Positions 22,030 to 33,452 of a stretch of DNA of 64,000 nt are shown here, piece after piece. The notes under the pieces are model-generated. The model saw nothing but the letters and a program-made list of their open reading frames with translations. It was not told the DNA's origin and made no database searches. Source of the stretch: Notospermus geniculatus (taxonomy: Eukaryota; Nemertea; Pilidiophora; Heteronemertea; Lineidae); contig NMRB01000113.1 in the NCBI GenBank assembly GCA_002633025.1, positions 519,854 to 583,853 on the forward strand, written 5' to 3'. The number at the start of each line of letters is the position of its first letter. The stretch's first letter is position 1. The position numbers were made by a program, and so were the translations under genes.

Positions 22030-22044
22030 CTGAAAAAATAAAGC

Positions 22045-22240
22045 ATGTCCTCAGTTTGCTTGGCCTGTCTGCCTCATCAGGCAAGGCGATCAAATTCATT
22101 GCCTTGTCAGCCCGCATTAACTTATAGGGGGTTATTCCCTGGGATGGGAAGATTTCCCTTATAAATTTGTCTAAATTGCTAGGTAGTCAAGTCCAACGGA
22201 ACGTCAAAAACGTTCTTCCCATCTCGGTTTGTGGCACGAC
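22045..22240 (-). pseudogene. HECT-gene N-terminal exon, copy C (truncated)
   Basis: Third copy of the 267-nt exon. It ends abruptly at the codons for LRTC and is fused to intron sequence before the 182-nt exon. It has a stop and a frame break near its 5' end. Evidence of a local tandem duplication with a deletion at the joint. Confidence 0.6.
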
Positions 22241-22573
22241 CTGGAAAAAGGAAAGACTGATAATAATACGAGATTATCAAGATTGCTAAGTTTTTTTTCA
22301 AGAGATGGCCAATAATTTTTTCTACCAAATATGTATTAACGATGGGGGAGGGGTTGTAGGGCCTACAGGTAATAATAGTATTGACATCATCACACAATTG
22401 ATCATTCAGTGAAGGCCAAGCATGAAGGTGGCTGCCATAGCTGCATTACCCACGTACGGTAATGTTTTTTTTAAAAGTTGGTTGGGTATAGGAAATGGCA
22501 ATGAATATCCAGACCAGAGCCATGTGAAGGTATGGAAATTAGTAACTCAAACATTAAATACATATGTACGTAC

Positions 22574-22755
22574 CAAGTCCAAAAGAGGCCAGTTTCTTAA
22601 TTTGCAGGCCATGCAGCACGTGCAAATCCGGTGAATGGAGTGCGACAAAGCGCATCTGGACTGTTGAGGTTGGACGCCCAGCCCCTCTTCCGACTGCCAT
22701 ACGCAATGCCCGTTTTTTCCGTCTGCGTACCCCTCTCTGTCGGAATATCTTGAAA
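22574..22755 (-). pseudogene. 182-nt exon, second copy
   Basis: Near-identical to 21,848-22,029 with the same acceptor and donor. Separated from it by the truncated copy C exon, so the local order is exon a, exon b (cut), exon a, exon b. Confidence 0.45.
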
Positions 22756-22956
22756 CTGAAAAAATAGAGAAATAAGGAACTTGAGTCATATCCTTCTTGT
22801 GAAAAAAGTACTTCATGTAGGCCTAGGCCTCTGTAATATCATGATATACGGGTAGGCTAGGCATCCGTATTGGCACGAGGTTTAAAGCCAATAACCACAG
22901 ACCCCTTCTCCAAAACCCATTTCATTTCACAATGGCATGCATGGTGTTCAGCATGT

Positions 22957-23166
22957 TCAGTGCAATTTCGTCTTAGACGTCGATCGAGACGACGAACAGG
23001 ATCGAGAAGTCCGCTTCTTAGCCTCGTCAGACTTGTCCTCGATATTTGAGGAAAGGGGACGGCCAGCTGCCGATCGTGACTCCGCAGATGACGACGGCCC
23101 AACAGGCACGCCCGGAGTCTGTACACTGCACTGCAGTGCATCGTTGTGTGCAGAAACGTCCGCCAT
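22957..23166 (-). CDS. Retrotransposon ORF start (gag-like)
   Basis: Begins MADVSAHNDALQCSVQTPG after an ATG at 23,164-23,166, then a Ser/Arg-rich stretch and a stop after 69 codons. It starts just downstream of the putative BEL/Pao LTR on the same strand, the position of a gag start. It breaks off, so it is the head of a second element or of a rearranged one. Confidence 0.4.
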   Translation of the reverse strand: MADVSAHNDALQCSVQTPGVPVGPSSSAESRSAAGRPLSSNIEDKSDEAKKRTSRSCSSSRSTSKTKLH

Positions 23167-23249
23167 GTTGAAAAAACACGGTTGGAGCGAGGGAGTCCAC
23201 ACAAAGTAAAAATCTGGCCTAGATGGCACAGGAAAAAGATCGTAAATTG

Positions 23250-23903
23250 TGAGGGCGTCCGAATCATGCCCTACATAAAAGAAAACATTGCACTTACTTT
23301 CTATCCGTATTTGTTGAACTTCACTCGACGAGTTTCCTCTGATCCAACGTGTGCAACGTCAATAAATCCAACGACGAATGAGAATGATGTCCAATATTAC
23401 GATAGATTCCAAAGTTGGCTCACAACAGAATAAATGAATAAATGAATCCAGCGAATAAATGTTCTCACGTCTACGACGATCTAAATAACAGGAGAAAGCT
23501 AGTTTCTCATCCAGAGACAGTTGCAATAATCTACGTCCGAGAATAGATATAAATCCGACAATCGTGCGACCAATTTGCTTCACCTGTCCGTTTGAGAACG
23601 AGAATAAAAGTAACTTTTCTCGCGGCACAAGCTAGTTCCACCAAAACTAAGTGATCCGATTTACACAAGAAAGTCTATACCGTATTTCGTCCCTCCGTAG
23701 AATAAAACGACTGATGACACAAATCAATCTCGATATCTGAGTAATAAAACACCATCTAAAACAATAAAGTTTGGCTGCAGGGAGAATCCATATCCGAAGC
23801 CCCCCACGAAGCCCTGGTCTCTCTATCAAGTTCAGGCAAGAATGTTCGGTCTCATTCTCAAGTTACTTATATCTCCACACAACTGTGTCGTCCCAACATT
23901 CTC
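23250..23903 (-). mobile_element. Putative BEL/Pao LTR
   Basis: On the minus strand, a purine-rich tract (GGAACCACGGAGGGGAGAA) is followed by TGTTGGGACGACACAG, a typical LTR start, immediately after the end of a pol gene. The right-hand limit is uncertain; it should lie before the gag-like ATG at 23,166. There is no second LTR in the window with which to measure it. Confidence 0.5.
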
Positions 23904-23947
23904 CCCTCCGTGGTTCCATGGCGTACATGTAGTCCTTGAACCACTCT

Positions 23948-24580
23948 TCATCCGTTTGGAGGGTTAACGTACAATTTCACAAGTTTAGATATCAGACGGA
24001 TGAGATCTTTAGATCCTGAAGTGACTACAACACTCCGTGTATGTCCATCTGACGACTTGCGAAGCTCCTGCACCAGTCCCAGGAGCCACCTGCCCTTAGG
24101 ATTGGCTGGATCAGTCAATAAGACCACATCTCCAACTTTGATGTCTTCCTTCTCGTTCCACCACTTCCCCCGCGTCTGCAGCAAGGACAGGAATTCCGTA
24201 TTCCATCTTTTCCAGACTTTTGTGACCAGCTCTTGGACATACCGGTACACCCAACGTTCACGGGGATTGGCCGCTTCGCTTTCAAGAACTCGGGGCCAGT
24301 TTACCCCCGGCCTGACCAATCAAAAAATGGTTAGGAGTGAGCACCGGGCTGTCTCCAGAGTCATTACTGCTGTTTGCAAGAGGGCGAGAGTTAAGCGATC
24401 CCTCCACCTCTACTACAGCCGTTAAAAGCTCCTCATCTGTTACTCTGGCTTCTCCAAGAATAGCTCGCAGCCATTCTTTTTGTTGTACCCCCAAGGCCAT
24501 CGCATAGGCCCTTTCCATGACCGGCCTCGAAGTAGTTCCATATTGCTGGCATTCCATTACTGCGTTCATTCTTACTTACA
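23948..24580 (-). pseudogene. BEL/Pao retrotransposon pol, integrase end plus DUF5641
   Basis: Two overlapping frames. The first (24,282-24,569) ends the integrase: VVEVEGSLNSRPLAN, SPVLTPNHFLIG. The second (23,948-24,319) is the DUF5641-type tail: ERWVYRYVQELVTKVWKRW, KEDIKVGDVVLLTDPANPKG, RWLLGLVQEL. A frame change occurs near 24,300. Catalytic integrase residues lie upstream and are missing. The stop is about 45 bp before the LTR, as in intact elements. Confidence 0.8.
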
Positions 24581-24589
24581 GAGTAGAAA

Positions 24590-25430
24590 ATTGCCTTATT
24601 ACGGTATTGTGATGTTGGACTGTCCGTCGAATAGTGAACTCGCGCAGTACTAGTATCTGTTTCATTATCTTTATTTCTGGACTGATCTTGTCTGATATTG
24701 CAAGTGCCGTGTTGGACGAGTGTGTTTGAGCCAGTTCCCCTACTTCAATTGGTTTTGACAGGTCAGCTTTAAGTGAATTTTGTTGTGGTTAGCTAGACGC
24801 AAGGACCCTGAACGCCGCATAGCGGCAAACACGCGAAGCGCTACTGATCAATACCACGGGTCACTCACTCTCATTCCACCTCAGAGACGGGCTCAGGCGA
24901 AATGTGATAAATTTACCCAATATGCCGGCGTTACGCGGTGTGAAGGCGGATTTTGTTTATGGAGGGCCGGACAAGTGTATTTTGGAGTGTCCAAGTCGGG
25001 TAGACCGTTGAAAAGTGTTACGGATTATAACTTTGAGGCTGTTTTAGGTTGGGAGAATTTTATTGCAACGTCATCGGGTCAAAGGTTATTTATCACCGAA
25101 CGTTTCCGAAGTTCGCCGGTGTATACTGCCATCATCATGATCGCCTCAACGAAGATTGCCCATGTTGCCAGACCTACCACATTGTACCACGAGGCGAGTG
25201 TTGCCCTATTGAGGTTTGTGCGTGTTACGCTTCGTAAGCTTCGTACTACACATGTGTCCTTTTATTCGACATGGCAAGGCAACGACAATGGATCATATTA
25301 TTAGGGCAACGCATTGATATTATAGGTCCTCGGCCTGTTGTAATGTGCAGTTGACAGGGAGCTGTTAGCACTCACCACAGTGAAGTGGCACACTGCACTG
25401 CGGCGTGGCAAAACGGCCATTTTAAATCCC
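24590..25430. other. Unassigned stretch
   Basis: I see an open plus-strand frame (24,780-25,304), but its composition is unremarkable and shows no known motif, so I do not call it a gene. No repeat structure noticed. Confidence 0.4.
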
Positions 25431-25440
25431 TAAATACTTA

Positions 25441-25493
25441 TACCACTGCCCACACCCGACAGCTGTCATCAGCTGACGGGTGTGGGCAGTGGT
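25441..25493. repeat. 53-bp hairpin
   Basis: TACCACTGCCCACACCCG... and its reverse complement with one mismatch and a loop of only a few bases. Confidence 0.85.
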
Positions 25494-25795
25494 ACTTCTG
25501 CCACTTTTCACCCACAGGAACCAACCAAAAACCATCCTTCCCACGTTCCTATCACTCTGGATCAGCTTTAGGGGACCCTCTTCATACTAATACCCTATTA
25601 TTACATGAATGTGAGAACAACTGAAAGTTTGGAATTATGAACCTCTGTATTTTAATATGGGTGGGTGTCTCTTGAAGTTGACTTTTATTGTGTGTGTAAA
25701 TAGAATTTTTTTAGTCTTGTGCAAGAAGTTGATAGAAGAAGTCTTTTTGATGTGGAAAAGTTCGAGGAATAAAGTTAGTTGTATTCGAGAAGAAA

Positions 25796-25978
25796 TTAGT
25801 TTTTTTTGAAGAGATTACAGTCTTCAACCCCAAACAAGTGGGACATTTCGTTTGAGATCACCACCAAGCTTTTGTGTTTCAATTCATCTGCTGCCCTCTC
25901 CTTGTAGTAGACGACGACTGGATGTATGGTTACACCAGTTCCCCGGGCACCAGTTTGGGTAAAGTAGGCAGACTTCAT
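25796..25978 (-). pseudogene. Transposase-like exon fragment
   Basis: Sixty codons: SAYFTQTGARGTGVTIHPVV, VYYKERAADELKHKSLVVIS, NEMSHLFGVEDC. The TIHPVVVYY and KHKSLVVISxEMSH words resemble a segment of transposase-like proteins common in cnidarian and echinoderm genomes, family not certain. An acceptor-like TTACTCTTGCAG lies just upstream. The frame ends at an A-rich run. It lies 105 bp outside the 7.6-kb transposon. Confidence 0.35.
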
Positions 25979-27381
25979 CTAATGACCTGCAAGAGTAAAT
26001 CTGTGCGAAGTCCATTTGCACCATGACATCGTTACGTTTTCATAACCTTTCGTTATGATATTGTAGACGGTTTCGGATAGGTCAGTTCGGGAAACTGCGG
26101 AATTCTGCAACGTTGTGGAATTCCACAGCTATGACGATCTAGATGTGGAATTCTGCAACTCTTGTTGTTCGACAATATTTATCAAATTTGATTGTGTTAA
26201 TCTAAACTTTAAACATGTAAATCTTTATTTTTAGATTCGTCTCCCAGCGCCATCTTACAGCAGTGGTGGAGACGAATCTATTGTATTAGCCTGCTGGGTA
26301 TCAACTGATAGACGCACTCTCGCCCCAGGCAATGTCCACGTGGCATTGTGGCATGTAATGGAATACATCAACGACCTAGGAAATAGGCCAGCGTGTACTT
26401 GCAGTAATAAATACGTGATTTACTGTGACCTGCAAAGTGCCGTGTGGTGAAACTATAATCGTTATTCAGATAACGTAATGGCCATTCGATACAGGTATTT
26501 CACTCACTATTATTGTTCGACGAACAGGCAAAACTTTTGGCTAGAAGGCGGTACTGCGAGTGAAACATTTGCGTCGAGGTTACTGTATGGCACGCCATTT
26601 CACTGATGCGCAACAAAGTTTTCATCTCGCAAGAAAATGCCGCTCATATGTACTCATTTGTCAAAAAGGGACAAATTTGTTAAGGATGTGATTCCTTTCA
26701 TTCCCCTGAATTTCAAATCGAGCTGTGTAGATTTTATCTAAGCACGACTCACCACCACCAGCTGACGAACACTTCATCGACGAAACACAGACCTTGTAAT
26801 TTGCGTTGATACCGACTTGAGGATAGCTTTCATGACTTTCACAACGTCGTGAACTTTTGGTTTTATTTCTCTGGGATGGAATGAAATCGCCTCAAAAACT
26901 GTTTGGTTGGATTCCTGATAAAATTTCCTTTCCAATGACATAAAGTTTGCCCGTGTTGGTCATTTCTACGAAGATATATTTAGCCCTACTTGATCTGGCT
27001 TTGCGCCAAAAACCATGCAGACGATCTCCATGAGTGTGTCACCTACGATGTTTCTAGTCTGACCTACATGTAACATGCCTAATGAGCAGAAAAATAAGCT
27101 GTGATGGACACTGTGAGAGGCTCAAATTGGGTCTTTTGTTCAATATTCTGTTGATTTCATTGCATGTGCCTACTTAGATAACCATTTTGGGGCCAATTTA
27201 TCAAGATAGTTGGGACATCGAGATCCAGCCAATCAGAAAATCGCCTGCTTAAATATGGTGCTGTGGGCGGGAAATTTGAATTCACTTGAGAGGCCTTTCA
27301 TCATGTTCATGTCAAGGGGTGAGATTTAGCTACTTTTTGGCACTTTTGGAGTGTCCCACACTCCCTACACTTCAGCCCCAC

Positions 27382-27853
27382 CAGGGTTTCTGCCAGGATT
27401 TTTCCCAGGGTACCTCCTGGGGGGGGGGGGGAGGAGGGAGAAAAAAATTTTTTTAAATTTTTTTCAAATTTTTTTTCCGGTTAATAATGGCCTCCAGAGT
27501 CATTTTTTCACTCCAAAATGCAAAATTAGTGTCCCTTTCAGGGTTTCCGCCAGGAAAAAAATTGGGGGATGGACCAAAAAAAATTTCAAAAAAAAATGTT
27601 CAAAAAATTTTTTTTTCAAAAAAAATTTTTGAAAAAAATTTTTTTTGGATTTTTTTATTTGGATTTTTTTCACCAAACATTGTACATGGACCGCAAGATA
27701 ACATGATGGTATAATAATATGATGTTTTGAAAAGAAAAAAGACAAGATTTAAAGAAAATTCATTCTTTCTGAAAAATTTGGGGATGGATTTATCCCCAAA
27801 TAATTTTCTTGGGGATGGAATTCTCCCCATTCTCCCCCCTGGCAGAAACCCTG
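27382..27853. mobile_element. Foldback element with CAGGGTTTCTGCCAGG ends
   Basis: CAGGGTTTCTGCCAGG at the left end, its reverse complement at the right end, and a further related word at 27,538. The middle is poly-A/poly-T low complexity with runs of TTTTTT/AAAAAA, so the Lys/Phe/Asn-rich frames in 27,351-27,863 are not genes. Confidence 0.7.
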
Positions 27854-28340
27854 ACTTATGCATGAAAGTTGCATTTGAAATGTAACAAATTTAAGAAAAA
27901 CATTACTGAATTGATTTTTTCAGGGTACTATATCGTACCCTCAAATTTCTTTAGGGTACTATATTTGTACCCAAAGCACCCTTTGGACCCTGCCCACCTA
28001 TTTTGCCACTGTGCATGCCATTTCATAACTTTCAAATGGAGACGAATCTGCGCCATCACATGATGGCTCTAGTTCTATACTACAGTCTGATTCATACCAT
28101 TTCCACCTATTTTTAGGGGTAAACATTGACAAGAAGTGGCTTCAAAGCCATGGTTGTGGAATTCTGCATCTTCAAGTGCCAGGATGTTGCAGAAATCTGC
28201 AACTCAGGAAGATGTAGAATTCCGCAACTTCCTTCAAATGAAGATTTGACCTTGACAAGTGATGAATTTTCCTATGAAATAAATCCAACGTCATCGGCTA
28301 TTTGGGATTGACTTTATTTTCTCAGTTTCTCACATAGAAA

Positions 28341-29134
28341 CTAGAACAATATGTCATTTTCATGAATGAGTTCTTTCAGTTTGAAATACACCCGAAGCTT
28401 GTCAGCATAGGTTTGGAACTCGAGATGGTAAGTCGATACCATTTTAGGTCCTCCTCTCTTCACTGGTCCTCCGTGGATGAATTTGCCAGAAAAGACGCAT
28501 GTCACCGACACAATATTACCCATACGAATGTCTTCACTGACTACCGATGCTAACTCAGCTGGCATCCGCCCTACAGGCTGTCCAAGGATATCCGCAACCC
28601 TCTGGAGTGGGGGATGGTCTCTTGTCACAGCGTTGCGAATTGCATCGTCCACAATTGTGGGCGCCAAAACTTAATAAGCACTGCATTCCGATCATAACGG
28701 TTGCCAGGCTCTCTCTGACACTTCATCAAGAAGTTAACACCCACATAGGGCCTGTTGTAGAAGTGGTGATATCTGCAATGATAATTGAGGAGACATGTTC
28801 AGATTCCTCTGCCATCAAAATTTAGCCTAGTTGCACAGAAGAGAGAAAAATTGATGAAATTGACCCTTTTATTGTATACTTACCCATTAATAGTGGACAC
28901 AAAGAAGAGATGTTGATTGATATTCCTCCTAATTGCAGTAATCTGCGGTGTAATAAGCGCATTACGCTCTTCCTTTGAGAGCTCCTTCATTTCCAGGGCC
29001 ATGTTCTTTGCCATTTTTTCAGCAGGGTGAATGGGGGTCATCTCAACATTAAAATATATTCTTAGCAGTAGGCCTATGGGAAACACTTCCTTCCGGGAAT
29101 GTGGCAGCTCATCACTAATTAGTGTGTTTAACAT
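28341..29134 (-). CDS. HIRAN-like gene in the transposon (one frame break)
   Basis: Exon 1 (28,884 to about 29,134) ends at a clean donor (GTAAGT from 28,883) after RRNINQHLFFVSTING. Exon 2 starts at 28,772 after TTATCATTGCAG and reads GYHHFYNRPYVGVNFLMKCQ then REPGNRYDRNAVLIK, which matches the HIRAN pattern (REPxNxYDxNAV), a domain that binds single-stranded DNA ends in Rad5/HLTF helicases. It then continues ADILGQPVGRMPAELASVVS and GGPVKRGGPKMVSTYHLEF. A one-base break near 28,668 separates the two parts. It is divergent from the transposase gene, whose ATG is 72 bp away, so they may share a promoter. Exon 1 start not fixed. Confidence 0.6.
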
Positions 29135-29205
29135 GTTTAATCTAGCAATTTTATTCAGTTGACCAATATGTAAATTATGTACATTTTTTTTCAGGTTATC
29201 AACAG

Positions 29206-32081
29206 ATGGGGAGAATAAAACATGCCAAGAGAACCCGCAGTGTGGCCAAAAACCACCTTCTGCATGAGAATGATGAGGGAAGGAGTTGCCATTGTAAGAT
29301 ACACAATTCCATACCGGTATCTAAAAGTATACCGGTACCACCACGAATCTTCTGCATAACTTTCCATGATTATCGACAAGGGGAACGGAGATGGTTAGTT
29401 GAAAAGGGGTTTTTAGGATCTAGAGACAAATACTTTTGCGCAAACTGCCTAAATTATGCAGCACTGCATAGTATTAATCCACAGTGCCATGGTTCATCGT
29501 CCAATGATGTAATAGTAGTTGACCATGATTCCATGGCAGAGGGGACTGCAGATTCTGATGGTGGCAATGGAGATGAAAACCTGGAAGTTCCATCCTGCCC
29601 TACTCTGGTTGATGTCCTTGTAGAAAAGATTGCAGCTGGCGAAGTTTCGATGGCTGACTGTGACCGGTTGTGCAAGGTTCTAGGACAAGTTCTATCAAGT
29701 GCCGTATATGAGGACACCATCAAACTTAGTAGTGCATATCAAGACCTTGAAGAAACTGAAAGAACTGAATGTATAGAATACATAGAGAACCGTTGTCGAC
29801 CCTTGGTGTCGTTTCTAAAAGGTATCATGTCTACCAAACATGTCGAGTGTGCAGATAATGTGCGGGAAAATTATGCCCTGTGTCTTGCACTTGAACAGAT
29901 TTATTTCCTTAGGAACCTTCGATTCGTTGGTCCATTCTCCTTTGCTCAGGGGTTGGTTCAGTGGACATTCCATGGAAGTAAGGCAGCTCACACACTAGGA
30001 GGAGGGACCACCTCGGCCGGTAGTGTGACAACTCTTCGGAACGTCATGAAAAACATGTCTAAAGAGGAGAACAAATGTTTTGATGCGAGTATCGACATGG
30101 AGGTTCATGCAGATAACACACAGCGAACACAGAAGACTGGCCGAGTTAGAGAGGATGGAACTACCCCCCTTGGTGTGGCAACGAACGTGGTCTTCATTGA
30201 GTGCAATTCTTCACAGTCCTCCAACTTACAGACCAGAGATGACTTGAGACCATCTGAATGGATTGGTAAATCAGATCGAAATGAGATATCCTCGAAGATT
30301 TATGACCTTGAATCGAAATTGAACTCTGAGGTTTTGCGACCATATCGGTTTCGTTCACAGAGAAACATGCTTGATACAGTAAAATCTGAAACCAATGGTA
30401 GAGATCATGTTTCTTTAAGGCTTAAGAACACTGATTCAAACTCGGTTGTGTGTTGCAAATGCTGTGAAATATTCCCCAGGGATTTAACAGTATGTAGAAA
30501 TTGTGGCCACAACTCGAACAATTTAAAGGACAGAAGTTCATTGTATGGTTCGATTCCTCATGGATTTCAGGATAGAATAGCCACACGTATTGAGATTGGT
30601 GAAATCATTGGAGTAAATCCCAACTCCAAAGATACTATCATGCAGGTCCTGGATAACATTCAGCAACAGGCATTGGTTGGAAAGAAACGAGCTTGGGTCA
30701 GGGTGGGCTTTGATGGCCTGCCATATACATGATATAGAATTGCTTCTGAACTAATCCAGAACACTGTAATATGTTCTTACTGTGGTGAGCAATATGATTT
30801 ATCTAAAGTGTCCCTGTCCATGCACTTGGCGGTCTGTGGTGGTGAAACTGGTAGTGACTTGGTGAACGAACCTCAATATCACTTGGCTTTCGGGGGGATT
30901 CTCCTTGTTCCTGGAGCTGGCCATACAGAGAAAAACATTCTCTTGGCATTGTTCACATTACTCAGGCATGTTGTGATTGAAAAGGTTGCACACTTGTTAG
31001 GATTCCGAAGCAAAAATGCAAAAAAGTTCATTGTTGGTTGCTCAAACCACCACGTATCATGGCAGATACTGATGATCATGTACCAAGCTTTTGCCATGGA
31101 GTTGCTGTATCAATATGTCTATCATTCAAATGATGGAAGGGACAGCTCAGTCAAGGATTTCATTGAATGGAAAGAGAATGTGGTGAACCCCAATTACAAT
31201 TTCATGTATGATGTGGTTTTCAACTGCATGCTTGGTCTGGTATGCTTCAGAAATGGAATTAGGAGGAACAATTCATCCCACATGCTGGCTGGAAGACAAA
31301 AAGTAGCCCCACTCATGTTCATTGGTAGGCACATGATCTATCGAAAATTGCTGTACAATGACATGGCTGTGAGAGTCGAGGCACCTCCAGAAGTGGCAAA
31401 ATTCATTAGTCAGAATGAAAGCTTTTCTCGTTCTGGTGATCCATGCCGAGGCGAAGGTGGAGACTATGTCACGGAGAATGAGAATCGTGCACTGAAGAGT
31501 AACCTCCCACCTGGAGCACCCACTCTGGCCAACTGGCAAGTGGCTAGTCGTTGCCATAAGAAGTTGGTGGCAAACAGGGACAGTGTGTTCATGAAAGCTG
31601 GGCTAAATGATCCAGCCCATGGTGAAAGCTCAGTCTTTAAATTTGACAATGAGGTGCAAATGTTAAGGGCTACCATACGCGAGTCTGGAATGTTGTCGTA
31701 TCCGTTGGAAGAAAGACTCTTGGTTGCTCTTGATGGCAATCCCTTGCATCCAGACCTTGTTAATTTCTATGGAGTAGCAAGAGATAACTATGATAAGTAC
31801 TTGAAGGACCCACAGTGTGAACTTACTCCAGTGTTTGTGACATTGGAGGATGAAAAAACTTCAATGACATCAATAACTGGACGATTGCCAAGATTCAGAA
31901 GGAGACAAATCTTGTTATTGACAGATTCATTGACCAAGATCGGGCAGAAATGTTCAGAGGTATGATGAAATCATCAATGAAATCAAAGAAGGCTGACCAG
32001 ATTGATTTGTATTCAGAGGTCCAGAAAGATTTGCAAGACCAACTGTCAGCCTTGTCTGATAATGCCACAGAAGAAGAATAA
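29206..32081 (+). CDS. Transposase-like protein (DUF6589-like), with one stop and one frame break
   Basis: Frame from the ATG at 29,206 (an acceptor-like TTTTTTTTCAG lies just before). An in-frame TGA at 30,730 and a one-base slip at the A-run near 31,855 interrupt an otherwise continuous protein of about 950 residues. Features: CANCLNYAALHSINPQCHG near residue 78; HADNTQRTQKTGRVRED near 301; a CCKCC...CRNC cluster at 416-433. After the TGA come a CSYCG...HLAVC finger, VPGAGHTEKNILLALFTLLR, NPNYNFMYDVVFNCML and GEGGDYVTENENRALKSNLP. The Asp of GFDGLPY and FMYD and the Glu of TENEN are candidate catalytic residues (inference). The C-terminal region resembles animal proteins I associate with DUF6589. 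Confidence 0.65.
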
Positions 32082-32152
32082 CCCAAAAACAGTGTAGCCT
32101 AAACATCAATCCATTTCAATTTTATTATCATAGTCATGGTCATGGTGAAAAT

Positions 32153-33452
32153 TCACTTCTTTGGTTTGTGGGCACTGCAGAAAAATGGAACTTGCTTAAG
32201 GTCAGAACGGGATTTGTAATAGAGACCAATACAGTTTTGGTGGACCCAGTAATCACACTGGCGTCTACTCTTATTTTTCCACCCACAGCCGATCCAAAAC
32301 GATTTCTCCTCGGATTCATGACATATTCTGCAGCTGTCTTTATCAATGGTTGTGGGGAGGTGCTGTGGCTGTGGTTTTGGGGCAGTTGTCACCGTTTGGT
32401 GCCTTCTTTTCCGCGGTGTTGATGGAATTGCCTCAAAGTCTGGCACATCTTCATCTCCCTTCCCAGTCTCACTCTCCACAGGGTTTGGGCCGGCTTTGAA
32501 TCCAGGAGGGCATCCATGGTACTGGATAACATTTCCACCTTTGTGGTTCAAAGGAGGAAATACGGTCAAAACAGGGATGCAGTGAGTCTGCAGTTCTAAC
32601 TCCATCAGCTGGAATTAACAAAAAATGCTCTTAAGTCATAGAGACATACAGTACTACTAGTATGCAATATTTGGGAACTGAAAAAAAGTTTCAATACCAG
32701 TAGGCCTATGGCTTTTTGTCAGTACCAGTCCATTGCAAAAAATGTCTTTCCATGGGCCTACTTTATAGATGCCCGTGCGTAAGGATCCAGCATATTTTTG
32801 AATGATTGGAATTTGTATATACATGTACAGGTACTTGAAATTTGTAAGTAGAGCTACTTTTTACCAGTGCAAACAATGTTTCCAATTAATGATAATGACA
32901 ATTCAATTGGGCAGCATAAAATAGAAGAATGGCTTAAATTTGTATATATTGGTAGTGACTTACTGTCAACTTGACAGTCTCCCCTCTCCTACTAATGTAA
33001 GATCTCCTCACACTTGAGTTTTCTATATAAGCTGGAGGTGGCTTTTTTGACCCCCTCTCGGCTTTCTTTTTTATGTCTTCAACACTCGTCGCGAGCTTGG
33101 TGTAATATTCTGAAATAAAAATTCACATCTATAAATATCTGAATCATGTGATTGTTAATTGAAATTATTTTCTTTTAGGCCTACATGTATATCATCTTTA
33201 AATTGCAAAGAAAAAAAATTCTGTGAACATTTTTCAGCAATGAAGTTATTCTGATGTACCTAGGGCTTATCACCTTCTGAGATGGCCCCCCACCAAATTC
33301 GTCTGCTTCTTGAGAGCTGACGTGCCATAACCCTATGGCATTTTTCATAGTTTTCAAGGTTGTTTACACTGATTAATGCGTTCACACAGCGCTTATGAAA
33401 GGAAAGCTCGTAATGTGATGAAGCACCTACCTTCAGGAGTCGGATCAGACAT
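32153..33452 (-). CDS. Three-exon gene with PHD-like zinc finger, intact
   Basis: Exon 1 is 33,431-33,452 (ATG, MSDPTPE), exon 2 is 32,964-33,109 and exon 3 is 32,153-32,608. All junctions have consensus signals (donors GTAGGT and GTAAGT, acceptors TTTATTTCAG and TTAATTCCAG) and the frame stays open across both introns to a stop, giving 207 residues. The middle is basic and Pro/Thr-rich (STPRKRRHQTVTT). The last 60 residues carry CRICHESEEKSFWIGCGWKN, CDYWVHQNCIGL and FFCSAHKPKK, that is Cys-x2-Cys, a GC, Cys-x3-His, Cys, Cys and a final His, a PHD/zinc-ribbon-like pattern. It converges with the transposase gene; the two stops are 72 bp apart. The ATG lies about 230 bp inside the right terminal repeat. 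Confidence 0.8.

Noticed and set aside
24780-25304. 174-codon plus-strand frame
   Set aside because: Unremarkable composition, no start context or homology that I recognise; left unassigned.
27351-27863. Lys/Phe/Asn-rich open frames
   Set aside because: They lie in poly-A/poly-T DNA of the foldback element.
30730-30732. In-frame TGA considered as selenocysteine or readthrough
   Set aside because: No reason for selenium use in this family and no SECIS-like structure looked for with success; a plain nonsense mutation is simpler.
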